Shown in pieces: positions 49,001 to 60,952 of a stretch of DNA of 64,000 nucleotides (position 1 is its first letter; every line of letters starts with the position of its first letter). The translations under genes and the position numbers were made by a program. Origin of the DNA: Calycina herbarum (Eukaryota; Ascomycota; Leotiomycetes; Helotiales; Pezizellaceae); the NCBI GenBank assembly GCA_001414485.1, contig LLEY01000109.1, positions 62,001-126,000 of the forward strand. Direction: 5' to 3'. A model generated the notes under the pieces. The model was not told where the DNA came from. It searched no databases and was given only the letters and a program-made list of their open reading frames with translations.

Positions 49001-51838
49001 GTTCCCACGTCTTCTTGACTTTGGAATCGACCTGCAGCTTGCGGACCGCTTCGTCTTCTAATAGCATTGGACGCGATATCGTCAACCAAAGCCTCATACA
49101 GGCGTGTGCATGATAGAAGAAATTCATATCTGCCTGACACCAGTTCAACCCCCTCAACAATCGTTGACAAGCGCCCACCACCACGGCTGACCCCCAGTAG
49201 CCCACTTTGTGCCAACAGTGGCCAAACCCGACCGGGGGACAGTGGGATCAACGAGTGTATGAAATGAACACAGCTGACGAGTATCCCTAGTGGCACCTCG
49301 GAACCAGAAACAGTGGATTGTCTTTGCAGCTCTTCTTCAAATATGTCGAATACCACAGTGATGATATCGTGATTTCGACTCAGCCCTGAGCTTGCCGTTT
49401 CCAGAATATTTTGTGCATCTTCCTTCGCATCAGGATTCGAGACGCTCGACTTCGTAGTATTGTGAAGTATAGTCGCCAGTATATCAATGATTGCGACAAC
49501 CGAGTCTCCGTCCACAGGCATCCCGGTCGTAGCGTCCACCAAGTCGCTTGCTGTCAAGAAGGTTTCCAGCAGTTTTCCAAAATATTTCAGTCCTGAGTAC
49601 TTATGATACCAGAACACCACTCTTGGCCCAGAGTCAGAAATAACACGCCCATAGATTCCTTCCTTGATACAAAAATCAGGGTCCGCTAAAGTCAGAGCCA
49701 TCGAATTTGATTGCACTCTTTGGTGATACGTTTTGGATCGACCTTGGAATAAATGAACAGGCGCTTTGAGAAGAACTGTGTTACTATTGTCCTCCTCTAG
49801 GGCTGTTTCGTAATCGATAAAATTCTCCGGCAAGCAGTATGTAAAGAAGGGAATCTCATGCAACCACTCGACAGCAGACTTGTAATTTTCTCCATAATAA
49901 GTTGGTTCGCAGGAAGCAACAGCATGAATTAAGCGTAAGAATGGTAAAGGTTCGCATGGATATCTTGACAGGGCAGTTTGGAAAAATGTTATCAAAACAT
50001 CATTGGTTATGAAGGTCGTTATTGGATCGAAAGCTGCTATGCTTTGTTTTGAATCCACACCATCCCAGTAATTCTGCCCCCCAAGGAGCGCAGAAAGGAG
50101 AGCTTCAATGACTTCAGGTATGTAACCAAGACCACTGTTACTGCTTCCAATGAGATCCAGGATGAGTATTCGCATGATTCCGCCAACTTCCGTGGAGAAA
50201 AATGCGTCAGAGGTATTTCCAAGGCGAAGCGAAAGCCCAGAAAGAGTTTCGAGGACTCGGGTCTCGTTGACAGATCTGCGAGCTAAATAGTCGAGTGCAT
50301 CGTCGCCTTCAATACTATTTTTGACGATTTGGGTCAAGTCTGTGTAAGGATTAGGAGTTGCAGAGACATCTCCGTCCCCTTGGTCGGGATCCTCGTTGCT
50401 GATTACTTTCAGGATAGACACCCACGCCAGGATTGGAGGGCCTGCGGTCGTAAAACCCATATCTGCAGCATCCATCATGATTTGGTGGATTTCCGATAAT
50501 GTGGCGGTGTTGAGAATGTAGGGGCCACTCGGGTCGCCATTTGCAATTATAACTTCATTTTGGTTAGGGTCATTGAGATACTGCAAAGTACTTCCAACAC
50601 TCAGAACCGCTAGAGAAATCACCATGGTAAGACTTTGCAGAGGTAGGACCAATGTCTGCAGAGAAGGTTCTTCCTATGGATAGTCAGCAGTTTATTCATA
50701 AAATTATAATTTGAAGTTTTTTCAATAATAAAACTTGGAAAATGGTGCAGATTGGATTGATCTTCTGTACATACCGTAGAGAATGCGTTGAAGAATTCAC
50801 AAGATTGCAAAAGTCGAAACCAGCCAAGAGTGAGTTGTGAAGTTGGAAAGTTAGCATCTAAGAACACCATCTGCAAGAGAATTTCCATCGTGTGTGTTGC
50901 TTCCGTGAGTTGTGTCCTAACCCAGTCGGCCTCAATTTCTGGTCGGGTTCCATCATACCATCCGCTGCCACTACCAATATTCTGGACATTTCTTTCGATG
51001 GCTATCAAACATTGCAAGAAGAAGGCTTCGGTTTGGCCGATAGCAGCAAGTATGCCTCTTCCGCTTGCTTCCAGCCATGTGTCAGCTACTACCGTCTGTT
51101 TTCCCTTTCTATTCTGCCCCTCATTTTGAGCATTTTTCTTGTAAACTGCAAATATCAGGCGTTCCGGACATTTGAGAAAATATCTTCTCTCCGAGAGGTA
51201 TAGTGCAAGTATGCGCTTTCGTCGGTTGTCCTCCGTCTCGAACTGCGCCTGGGCTTCCACCGGGTCGACTCCTCGAGATAGCAATGTTGCCGTAACTGGA
51301 CTCGAAAGTTTGCTATCACCTGCGGCTTCTCGTATGCTTGCAAGTTCCTCTTCCGAAAAATCCCCTAGAAGCTTTGCTGAAACCCGCGCCTGGCATTCTT
51401 GCACCACAATCCTTAACGCTGATACTTCATCGAATCCACCCACATTGCTTAGCCATACCGCATCCGCCTTGACCTGGGCTATGTCAAATCGCGCGTCTGA
51501 GGAGGGTGTAACGTTGATCGCAGAGGTTTTCGTCTCGAAGAGTGATTTGGTTTGGGGAGTTGGCTTGGAATCATCGAAGGGTCGTGATAATAGCCCGCGG
51601 ATGGTCGCATCTGAGAGAAATCGCTCGACAATGGGTTGTTCGTCTATTGAGCCCTCGATGGCTTCTTGGATGACAGAAAAAACAGTTTTCCATGAGCTAT
51701 ATTTCAGTTAGCAGGGTCCGAATGTTTACAAAAGTAAGAATTGAAGCTCATAAAGGAAGAAGCGCACATCAAGATCTCGTCCCCGTTCAGACATTTGTTT
51801 AGGGAGGGGAAATAGCTGGATTCTGCTGGCGAAGCCAT
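46046..51838 (-). CDS. nup188: Nuclear pore scaffold protein Nup188
   Basis: Four exons on the minus strand (51838-51768, 51696-50775, 50673-47485, 47431-46046) give 1,855 residues with all phases consistent. The start MASPAESSYFPSLNKCL is at 51838; an in-frame ATG at 51931 would add 31 residues. The protein is a long alpha-helical solenoid without enzymatic motifs. The best family marker is the block VVFWYHKYSGLKYFGKLLE, together with the N-terminal SWKTVFSVIQEAIEGS and its length, which fit Nup188 of filamentous fungi; Nup192/205 is the related alternative. Nup188 is a large inner-ring component of the nuclear pore and shapes the transport channel. An internal Lys/Glu-rich loop (KKEEEKGEEKKEQ) is likely disordered. 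It is divergent from TRP1, with about 290 bases between the starts. Confidence 0.85.
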
Positions 51839-52131
51839 TTCTCCCAAGTTCGGCAAGCCAAACAGCGTTGCTATGGCGCGGCTCGGTGCATATGAAGAGC
51901 TCTGCGAGGGCTTCTTGGAGTTCTGTTGCACTTTTTGTTGCTGGAAGACGCGCGAGCGCGATGAATCGGTACCGGCGGTATGTTTCTCCAGAATACCCCT
52001 GTCACCTCAGCCTTTCTTTCAGCCTTCTGTGATAGCTGTACGGGTACGGCAGCCCACATTTATTTATTCCATCTGACCATCAACTCCCCTCAACCTGCTT
52101 TCACCAACTCTCAAAACACAGCACCGGTGCA

Positions 52132-54464
52132 ATGCCTTCTCTCGACCTCATCGATCATTCTCCCCAGCAGCCAGAGGCTGCTCCCCCTCTGCCAAATGCC
52201 TCGAATGTTATAATCATTGACAATTTTGACTCATTTACTTGGAATATCTACCAGTACTTTGTCCTCGAAGGGGCCACCGTCCATGTCTTCCGGAACGATG
52301 AGATCAGCATTGAAGAGCTTGTTGCGAAGAAACCAACCCAATTGGTCATCAGTCCAGGTCCAGGACACCCCAAGACTGATTCAGGAATCAGCAGAGATGC
52401 CATTAAACATTTCGCTGGCAAGATTCCTGTCCTGGGAGTCTGTATGGGCCAGTGAGTCACTCAAGCTATCAATCGCCATGAGCCGCATGCTGACTTGGGA
52501 AAAGACAATGTATGATTGACCTATATGGGGGTGAGGTGAAATATGCCGGAGAGATCCTCCATGGAAAGACATCACCTATCCGCCATGACTCAAAAGGTGT
52601 ATACACCAATATCCCACAAGACGTACCTGTCACCCGTTATCACTCTCTTGCGGGCACATATCCAACCCTTCCGGAATGCTTGGAAGTTTCCTCGTGGATT
52701 GCACAAGGGCCGGATGGCGGAAAGGGTGTGATTATGGGTGTGCGACACAAGGAATTCGTTCTAGAGGGCGTCCAATTCCACCCAGAAAGTATTCTTACCG
52801 CCGAAGGCCGGCTCATGCTGAAGAATTTCCTTCAAATGCAAGGGGGCACCTGGAAAGAAAATGAGAAGTTCAAATCAGGCGTTGATAGCAACAAGCCAAT
52901 TGCTTCGGGGAGCAAGAAGGAAAACATTCTAGAGAGGATATTTGCCCACCGGAAGGCCGCGGTCGCTGCCCAGAAAGAGATCCCCTCTCAGCGCCCCAGT
53001 GATCTTCAAGCATCTTACGAACTTGACATTGCACCACCCCTGATCTCCTTCGTTAATCGATTGAGAAAAACCCCCTTCCCACTATCTCTCATGGCCGAGA
53101 TCAAACGAGCGTCTCCTTCAAAAGGAATAATCTCCTTGTCCACCTGCGCGCCTGCCCAGGCCAGGACTTATGCTTTGGCGGGGGCCAGTGTGATATCTGT
53201 CTTGACAGAGCCCGAGTGGTTCAAAGGAAGCATCGATGATCTACGAGCTGTGCGACAGGCTTTGGAAGGAATGCCAAATCGGCCAGCCATTCTCCGGAAA
53301 GAGTTTGTTTTTGAGGAGTATCAAATCCTTGAGGCTCGACTGGCTGGAGCTGACACTGTATTACTGATAGTGAAGATGCTGGATGAAGCGACATTAACTC
53401 GACTATATCTCTACTCCCAATCTCTAGGTATGGAACCGTTGGTCGAGGTCAACAATGCCGAAGAGATGACAATTGCCGTGAAGCTTGGCTCAAAGGTTAT
53501 TGGTGTCAACAATCGCAACTTGACCAACTTTGAGGTTGACCTTGACACTACAAGCCGACTTCTCGACCAAGTTCCAAAGGAAACAATTGTTTGCGCGCTT
53601 AGCGGAATTTCTGGACCACAAGACGTTGAGGCGTACAAAAGCAATGGTGTCGGGGCAGTCCTCGTTGGGGAAGCTCTCATGCGAGCAAAGGACACATCAA
53701 ATTTCATCCGAGAGCTTCTTGGGGGATCACATTCAGTTTCGAAATCAGCTCCTGGTAGTCTTCTTGTCAAGATTTGTGGCACCCGGAAAGCTGAAGCTGC
53801 GGAAGCGGCGATCAAAGCAGGCGCAGATCTTATCGGCATGATATTGGTCCCAGGCAGAGGTAGACACGTACCCTACAAAGACGCCATTGCAATTTCAAAG
53901 GTAGTGCATCAATCCTCGGTTACTACCGGGACCGTAGCAAGCGACAGGGTTGGGAGCCAAGCAACTGATTTTTTTGCAAATGCTGCCTCAAATGTCTCCA
54001 GTCATCGCGCCTTGCTCGTCGGAGTTTTCCAAAACCAACCCCTCGAAGAGATTTTGGAATTACAGAAATCCTACGAACTCGATATCGTTCAATTACATGG
54101 GGATGAGCCACTAGAATGGGCAAATATCATTCCAGTACCTGTAATTCGAAGTTTCAAACCAAATCAACCATGTCTTGGACGTCGTGGGTATCATACTGTT
54201 CCTCTACTTGACTCTGCATCTGGTGGATCGGGGAAGAAACTTGATATGAGCGAGGTTCGAGATGCTTTGTCTAAGGACCAGCAACTTCGCGTTTTACTTG
54301 CTGGGGGACTTAATCCGGAGAATGTGGCGGATGCTGTAAGGGCGGCGGGAGATGTTGGGGAGAGGATTGTGGGGGTTGATGTTAGTTCTGGGGTTGAGGT
54401 TGATGGGGTGCAGAGTGTTGAGAAGATACAAGCTTTTGTGAAAGCTGCGAAGTCTGTCCGATAA
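52132..54464 (+). CDS. trpC: Trifunctional tryptophan biosynthesis protein (GATase-IGPS-PRAI)
   Basis: Two exons, 52132-52451 and 52505-54464, give 759 residues, the usual length. The N-terminal glutamine amidotransferase (about 20-240) has [25 protein letters not shown] and the nucleophile Cys in GVCMGQ; the 53-base intron falls within CAA of that motif. Indole-3-glycerol-phosphate synthase follows (about 260-530) with [24 protein letters not shown] and [14 protein letters not shown]. Phosphoribosylanthranilate isomerase is at the C-terminus (about 545-759), with [30 protein letters not shown] and [10 protein letters not shown]. The protein supplies the glutaminase for anthranilate synthase and catalyses two later steps of tryptophan synthesis. 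All catalytic signatures look intact. Confidence 0.97.
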
Positions 54465-55507
54465 AACCTACACTCTCATTATACGGTTATCTACTAGTTG
54501 AATGATTGGGGTCTTGGAGCTAAGTGAAGACTTCCGTGGTTGTGAAGCGCTAGTTAATGGAATGACATGATTCATATTTTCTTATATAATATTGTTCTTA
54601 ACGTACATCACAAGCGAACCCGACAGACAAGCGAACCCGACACTTTAACGTATACCCCTAATGAAAACCACGATAATTCAACCACAACGCCTACAATCAA
54701 TTGAAACTACTGGGATTCTTCTTCCTCAGATACCTCTTCTATTATTCCACAAGTACACACATTATGCCCAGTCTGTCCACAGTTGCCACAGCGCCGTGCA
54801 CGTGTTTCTTCCCCTGGCTTCCGACTAACAATTGCCCTTGTTTCTTGTTATCCCTCTCGTCCTGTAGGTCCTCTGCTTCTTGTTGGCTAAGTGATCCTCC
54901 TTGTCGTAGACGTGTTTTCTTAGCCCTCCGGCGCTTACTAAGTGCTTCGTTTGCCCGTCGAAGACTCTGGTTCTCGGCTTTTAATATCACTAGCTGATGT
55001 ATGATTTTCAATATACTCTTTGTAAACTGGTCAACAGCCTCGTAAATATTAGTTAGAGAGCTATTCTGGTAGTAGGTAATTCGATTTTTGATCAATATAG
55101 TCTATAATATGGCTTTAGTTGGGTTATTTGGCGTCTGGGAAACCCAAGGTTGAGCGGTACCTAGGCAGGAGTTTGTAAGCATGGGCGTCTTTAACTTAAG
55201 ATTAAGCGTAGATATTACACTCTTAGGGTTGAATAGAAGAAGTCTAGCTCCCCGGAACCCTCCTTGAATGTTACTTTTAGTTATTGTAATATTAAATATA
55301 GTGTGGAAGGTAGGAAAGAAGTCGTCCTTAGTAATATAGGAAATATTAGCCCGTATTATATCTTTAATTTGCCGACTATATGCCTGTTTTAGAGGGCTAA
55401 AACACTCAACGTTAAGTAGCTAGAGTACGTGGGAAGAATAAGCGGGTATACAAAGAGTAATGATGTTATGTTCCTTATAGTACTCCTTAAACTCGTTCGA
55501 GTAGTAG

Positions 55508-55749
55508 TGTCAGGGCTTGTAGCAAGTGCTGATGAATTAAACTACAGAGGCTGTCTATATACAAGAAGATTCGATTGTCCTTTCTAAGCTAGAGTCCTTG
55601 CCAACTTATATACTCAGTTAGCTTTTTCTAGAGGGTTCTGCTAAGGGTACTCTCGAAGGTTCTATTACGTCTATACGTTGCTAAGCGAGGTTACGTGAAT
55701 ACGTTGCTAGAGTACTCCGAGACTTATTCCACAGGTGTAACCCTTGACA
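55508..55749 (-). repeat. 3' LTR of the retrotransposon (left copy)
   Basis: It is 242 bases, the same length as the right copy. I count about 12 differences, all transitions that leave T or A in this copy where the right copy has C or G. It includes the TATATAAG box and the AATCGAATCT site on the minus strand. Confidence 0.93.
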
Positions 55750-58700
55750 TTACCCCCCTTCCTGCTCTTGAAGGTAGGTGTCTAGGGCTACTATGTCCTC
55801 TAACTTAGTAGTAGGTTCCTATGTTAGGTTTACGTATCCTGTCTATTTAACCTTATACTCGAGTTGAGTACGAGAGCCTTTCCTTAAGAGCTTCTTTTAC
55901 TGTTGACCTAGTATTCTTTTAACTTACTATTCTATAGTATTATCTACTAATATTATAGGTAGTTGATTATTATCTATAATTTAACTAGGCAGCGGGTCTG
56001 TAGCTGCTGGCCTTAATAAGTCTATATTAAAGATATTATAGATACTAGGCAGGGTGTCTAGCCTATATATAGACGGGCTAATAACCTCGATAACTATGAA
56101 CTTAGTAGATTAAGCGTCTAGTTTCTTACTAGCCCTGTCTGTTCGTATATTCTATAAGCTTAAGTAAACCTTGTCTCTAACCTTATATATAGGAGCGGTA
56201 TTCTATGAACGATTTGCTTGAGTCTCCTGGTCTTGTTATACCCTTGCTATTGATGATTGTGCCTATTCTATAATAGCTTTAATCTTTGCTACTATTACTT
56301 CGCTCTTTTGAATTAGTGTTTTTGTATTTACAGGTGCTACTACGTCTGTTAAGGGGTCGATAGTCTATAACAGATAGCTGTAGCTGAGTTAGAAGGGGCT
56401 TATACTCGTTGATGTTGAATCCTGTCTATTAAAAGCTAGTTGTACTATTGGTAGCTAGTCGGCCTAGTCGTCCTAAGCTATATTAATCCACTGCTATAGA
56501 AGCGTCTCGACTTTAGTATTTGCCTGTTCCGTTAACCTATTAGTTTATAGATAGAAGGTTATAGAGATTCGTTGTTTAATCTGTAAGAAGTTATAAAGCG
56601 TCTTCTATACTTGTCTAATGAATTACAGGCCCCTATTAGACACTATTACTCTTAGTAGTCTATGTAAGCTATAGTGTATAGTAATAAATAAGCGAGTAAA
56701 TTCCTCTAATGATATAGTTAAGTTATAGGCTATAAGGAGTACCCCTTTACCTAAACGGTTTGTAAATACTACTATTATATTAGAGCCTTTACTTATAGGT
56801 AGTAGTCTAATAAAGTCGACAGAGATCTCTTACTATTACTGCTTAGGAATTGGTAATAGACGAAGCAGGCCTTGTTTACGATCCCTCTAGACCTTAGTAC
56901 GTCTATAAACTCTATAGTTATAGATAAACTGCTTAACTATAGTTTATAGGTTTAGCTAGAAGAACTCTCTTAAGACTATTACAATTGTCCTATTCTTACT
57001 AGGATAGCTTATAAGTGTAGAATTATAGAGTTCTTATATAATTACGGTCTATAGTAGCTTATAGTTAGGGACCTATAGTCTACTCTTAAACTGTAAATCA
57101 CTGTTCTTATTAACTAAGTAGTTAGAGATAGAGACTTTAACTAGAGAAGCGAGGTTTACTAGAAACACTCTATCTTCTTAGTAGATAGTATCTATAAGAC
57201 GTCTAAAGTCCTTATCCTATACCTTTCCCTCTTCTTAGAGGTTCTGTAGTTAGTCTATAAACGCTTACTACGTTGCTACGTTGCTTACTTAATTCCTTCT
57301 ATTTACTAATACTAGTACTAGCTATATAGTATTTCCTTAAATCATTCTGTTTAGAATTAGTTATACTATCTTATAATTAAGGTATTTATCTCCCTTCTCT
57401 AGGAGGTTCTAGTCCCTCCTTATTAGTATATCTAGTAGTCCTCTCTCTTTGCCTAAGTGGTATTAGATAATTAGGTTAAACTTGTTAAGTATTAACTACT
57501 ATCGTATTTGTCTTTTAGATAGTTTATAGACTATTATAAAGTACTTAAGATTCTTATAATCCGTAAGTATTATAAACTACCTAATACTTTTTAACTCTGC
57601 TTCTTATTCTTTAAGATAACGAATAATAGCTAATAACTCCTTATTATATATTAGGTAATTATATTTAGTAGGTGTGTGTTTCTTTAAGAAGAAGGCTATA
57701 GGCTATAAGACGCTATTCTTTACTTAAGAGAGTACGCCTCCTAAGTAATATTCGGAGGAGTCTGTTTCTAGGACTGTCTTATAATCTAGGTTAAACTAAG
57801 CTAGTACTAAGGCCTTTATAAAGGCCTACTTTAACTGTTCGAAGGCTCTATTCGCTTCGTCTGTCTATTAGAAGGATATATCCTTTTTAACGAGTTTGTA
57901 AAGAGGAGCTATAATCTGTGAAAAGTCTTTAATAAACTATTAATAGAAATTTACAAATCCTAGGAAGCTAAGGACGCCTTTTGCCTTTATTAGTGCTTTC
58001 TAATCTATAATAGCTTATATTTTAGCTAGGTCTATTTATAAACCTTTCCCTACTTCTATAATAAACCTAAGGTACTTTATAGACTATACTTTAAATTCGT
58101 ACTTGTTAATATTAAGCTATAGCCTAGTATCTTAAAGCCTTTATATTACTTTATAGACATGCTTATAGTACTAGTTATAGGTACTGTCTATAAAGACTAA
58201 GACATCGTCGATATATACTAAGATAAAGTCGTCTAAGAACTCTTAAAGTATATAATTAATATACTACTAGAAAGTGCTAGGAGCATTTATAAGTCTAAAA
58301 GAGGTAATAAGCTATTTAAAAAGCCTAAAGCGTGTCTAGAAAGCTGTTTTCTACTCGTCTCCCTCCTTAATTCGTATCTTATAAAACGTAGTAATAATAT
58401 CTATTTTTATAAACTACTTTGCTTTTCTAATCTAGTTAAGTGTTTCTTAGATTAAGGGTAATAGATAGCAGTCCTTATAGGTTAACTTATTTAGTGCCTA
58501 GTAGTTATAATAGAACTATAGGCCCCCTCCTAGCTTCTGTATAAAGAGTACTAGCGTAGCTGCTAGAGAGTTACTTACTTGAATAAATTCCTTATCTAGT
58601 AGCTCTGTTAGGGTTTTATAGAGCACTAACAGCTTGTTCTATAATATATTATAGAGTGGCCCCTATAGGACTGTCTCCTTAGATCCGCTGTCTGTCTATA

Positions 58701-60566
58701 AAAGCTTAATACTATGATTAATTCCTTATTAGTATACTAGTAACTTATTTGTTTCTTTTCTATTAAAAGCTAGGTAGAATTCTAGACTAATCTAGCTAGG
58801 CAGCTTTATCTACGGGTCTATATACTTCTTCTCTACTAACGCTTTACTAATATCTACGAGGCTAGCTAAGAAAACTTATAGCTTACGTTTACGATCTATA
58901 AGAAAGTAGAAGACGGCTACGCTTACTTGCTTATAGGAGTAAGACTTTTCTAGCTTATTATAAACTTCTAACCTAGAGTCTTAGAAGAGTAAGTATCTCT
59001 TAGTAGTATTAAGTAAAGCTTGTTCTCTTCTTAACTAAGATTTTCTTAGAATTATTTTATAGCCCTCGATCTTAGAGACTATATAAGTATAAACCCGTTT
59101 TTGTTAGTAGCCTCTAATATCTATGCTAAAAGATACTACTTAGGATATAGTATCCTCTAATACTCCTTCTACTAACTGTAAATGCCTTAGTATAATTTAT
59201 ATATAAGAGAGCTAATAATAATAGATAAAATAGTCTAAAACAATTCTATAGACTAAATACTCTAAATCTACTAAGGCTTATAAAGTAGCTACCCTATTTA
59301 CTAAAGCTGATATAAGAAGAGGTTTTTCGTCTATATATTCCTACTTAAAATATCTCTAAGTGTCTATTACTAATAACTCTCTTTATTATCCCTACCTACG
59401 CTTTCTAATAGAAGCTACTAGTTTTCTAAATCTAAGGAGATATTACCGTCTTCTTCTTCTAATTCTAGTACTACTTCCTTAACCTCTGCCTTCTGTTTAT
59501 AGACCGAATCCGCTGTTATAGGTCGCCTTAGTAGTCTATATAGACATTCTTAAACAAAATAACTAGTAGCTCTGTAGCGAAGACAGCGACTAGTATAAGC
59601 ATAGTTGCTTTGTTCTTCCTAGGATACCTATTTAATATACTTAGTACTAGTTATTAAGACTTTAGCAGGTGCTAGTTCTTAATCTATACCCTCTATAGAT
59701 GTCTTATAGGTAACTTTCGGTCTATTAATAATATTACCGCTTATTACCTACTATATAGTATCCGTCAAGCGTTTCTAAGAGGTCTATAGTGTTTCTAGGA
59801 GAGTCTAGGCCCTAGATCTTAATATTCGAGCTTTATAAGCACTTAAGCAGTCGTCCGTTTCTTTAATAATAGAGTAGTAAGACTCGAAGTTAGGTTAAGA
59901 AGAAACTATAATTATCGCCTTAACTAACTCGTTACTAAGGATTCAGTTAAGAGACATCTTCTTTACGTCGTCTAGCTAAGATCCTCCTCTAGACTCTATA
60001 AGCAAGGCTTGCTATTCTATAAAGACCTCTAAGAATAGTCTTAAGCCTTAGTAGAAGGATTCTAGCTTTTATTATACTCTTTCCTTAGCTTACGAGTCTC
60101 TAAATACAAACTCTACTCGATCTAAGAAATCACTACTATTAACTAGCTCTAGCTTACCCTATTCTTATACCTATACTTCTATTCTACAAAGCGCCTTACC
60201 CTATAGGGATCTATTAAGTACCTAAAACTTAATATATTTAGTATATCTGTAGTAGTTAACTTCGATTTTAGCTCGTACTTATTATAACTAAGCTTCTAGC
60301 TTATCCGAGTCTCCGTAGAATTCCAGTAACGGAGGAAGAGATTTCCCAGGTTTATTATCGTTGTAGACCATCTATAAGCGAGCTTCCTCATCCTTCTTTT
60401 ACTCGTTCGTAATCCGTAGACGATCGTCCTCTTAGGTAGATATTAACTGATTCTACTACTCTTAAACATACTATAGGAACCAGGCAGGTAGCTGATTCAG
60501 CATACCGCCTTCTTATGGTTCTCCCATTATCCGTGAGTTCTGTAAATGCTGTGAAATAGCCCATAA

Positions 60567-60696
60567 GTTCCAGTGTTGCTGTAAAGGCCCGCTGTGTTCC
60601 AGTGTTGCCAAAATGGCCTAATGTGTTCCAGTGTTGCCGTAAAGGCCCTTGAGTTCCAGTGTTGCCGTAAAGGCCCGATGTGTTCCAGTGTTGAGG
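60567..60696. repeat. Tandem repeat in the retrotransposon leader
   Basis: About five units of roughly 25-30 bases share TTCCAGTGTTGC followed by AAAGGCC or close variants. In element orientation they lie just after the 5' LTR and primer-binding site, before gag. Unlike the rest of the interior they have normal GC content. Confidence 0.8.
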
Positions 60697-60698
60697 AG

Positions 60699-60708
60699 AA
60701 TCGAATCT
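60699..60708 (-). other. Primer-binding site, possibly self-priming
   Basis: Directly inside the 5' LTR. AATCGAATCT on the plus strand here (AGATTCGATT on the element strand) is complementary to AATCGAATCT on the element strand within the LTR (plus 60770-60779). That LTR site begins about 36 bases after a TATATAAG box, where transcription should start. No TGG-led tRNA match is seen. Confidence 0.5.
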
Positions 60709-60710
60709 AA

Positions 60711-60952
60711 TGTCAGGGCTTGTAGCAAGTGCTGATGAATTAAACTACAGAGGCTGTCTATGTACAAGAAGATTCGATTGTCCTTTCTAAGCCAGAGTCC
60801 TTGCCAACTTATATACTCAGTTAGCTTTTTCTAGAGGGTTCTGCCAAGGGTACTCTCGAAGGTTCTGTTACGTCCATGCGTTGCCAAGCGAGGTCACGTG
60901 AATGCGTCGCTGGAGTACTCCGAGACTTATTCCACGGGTGTAACCCTTGACA
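60711..60952 (-). repeat. 5' LTR of the retrotransposon (right copy)
   Basis: It is 242 bases, with TATATAAG on the minus strand (plus 60808-60815) as promoter. It keeps C and G at the sites changed in the left copy and so looks nearly untouched by RIP. Confidence 0.93.

Noticed and set aside
60567..60696. Regular repeats considered as a CRISPR array
   Set aside because: Units are contiguous tandem copies inside a retrotransposon leader without unique spacers, in a eukaryote.
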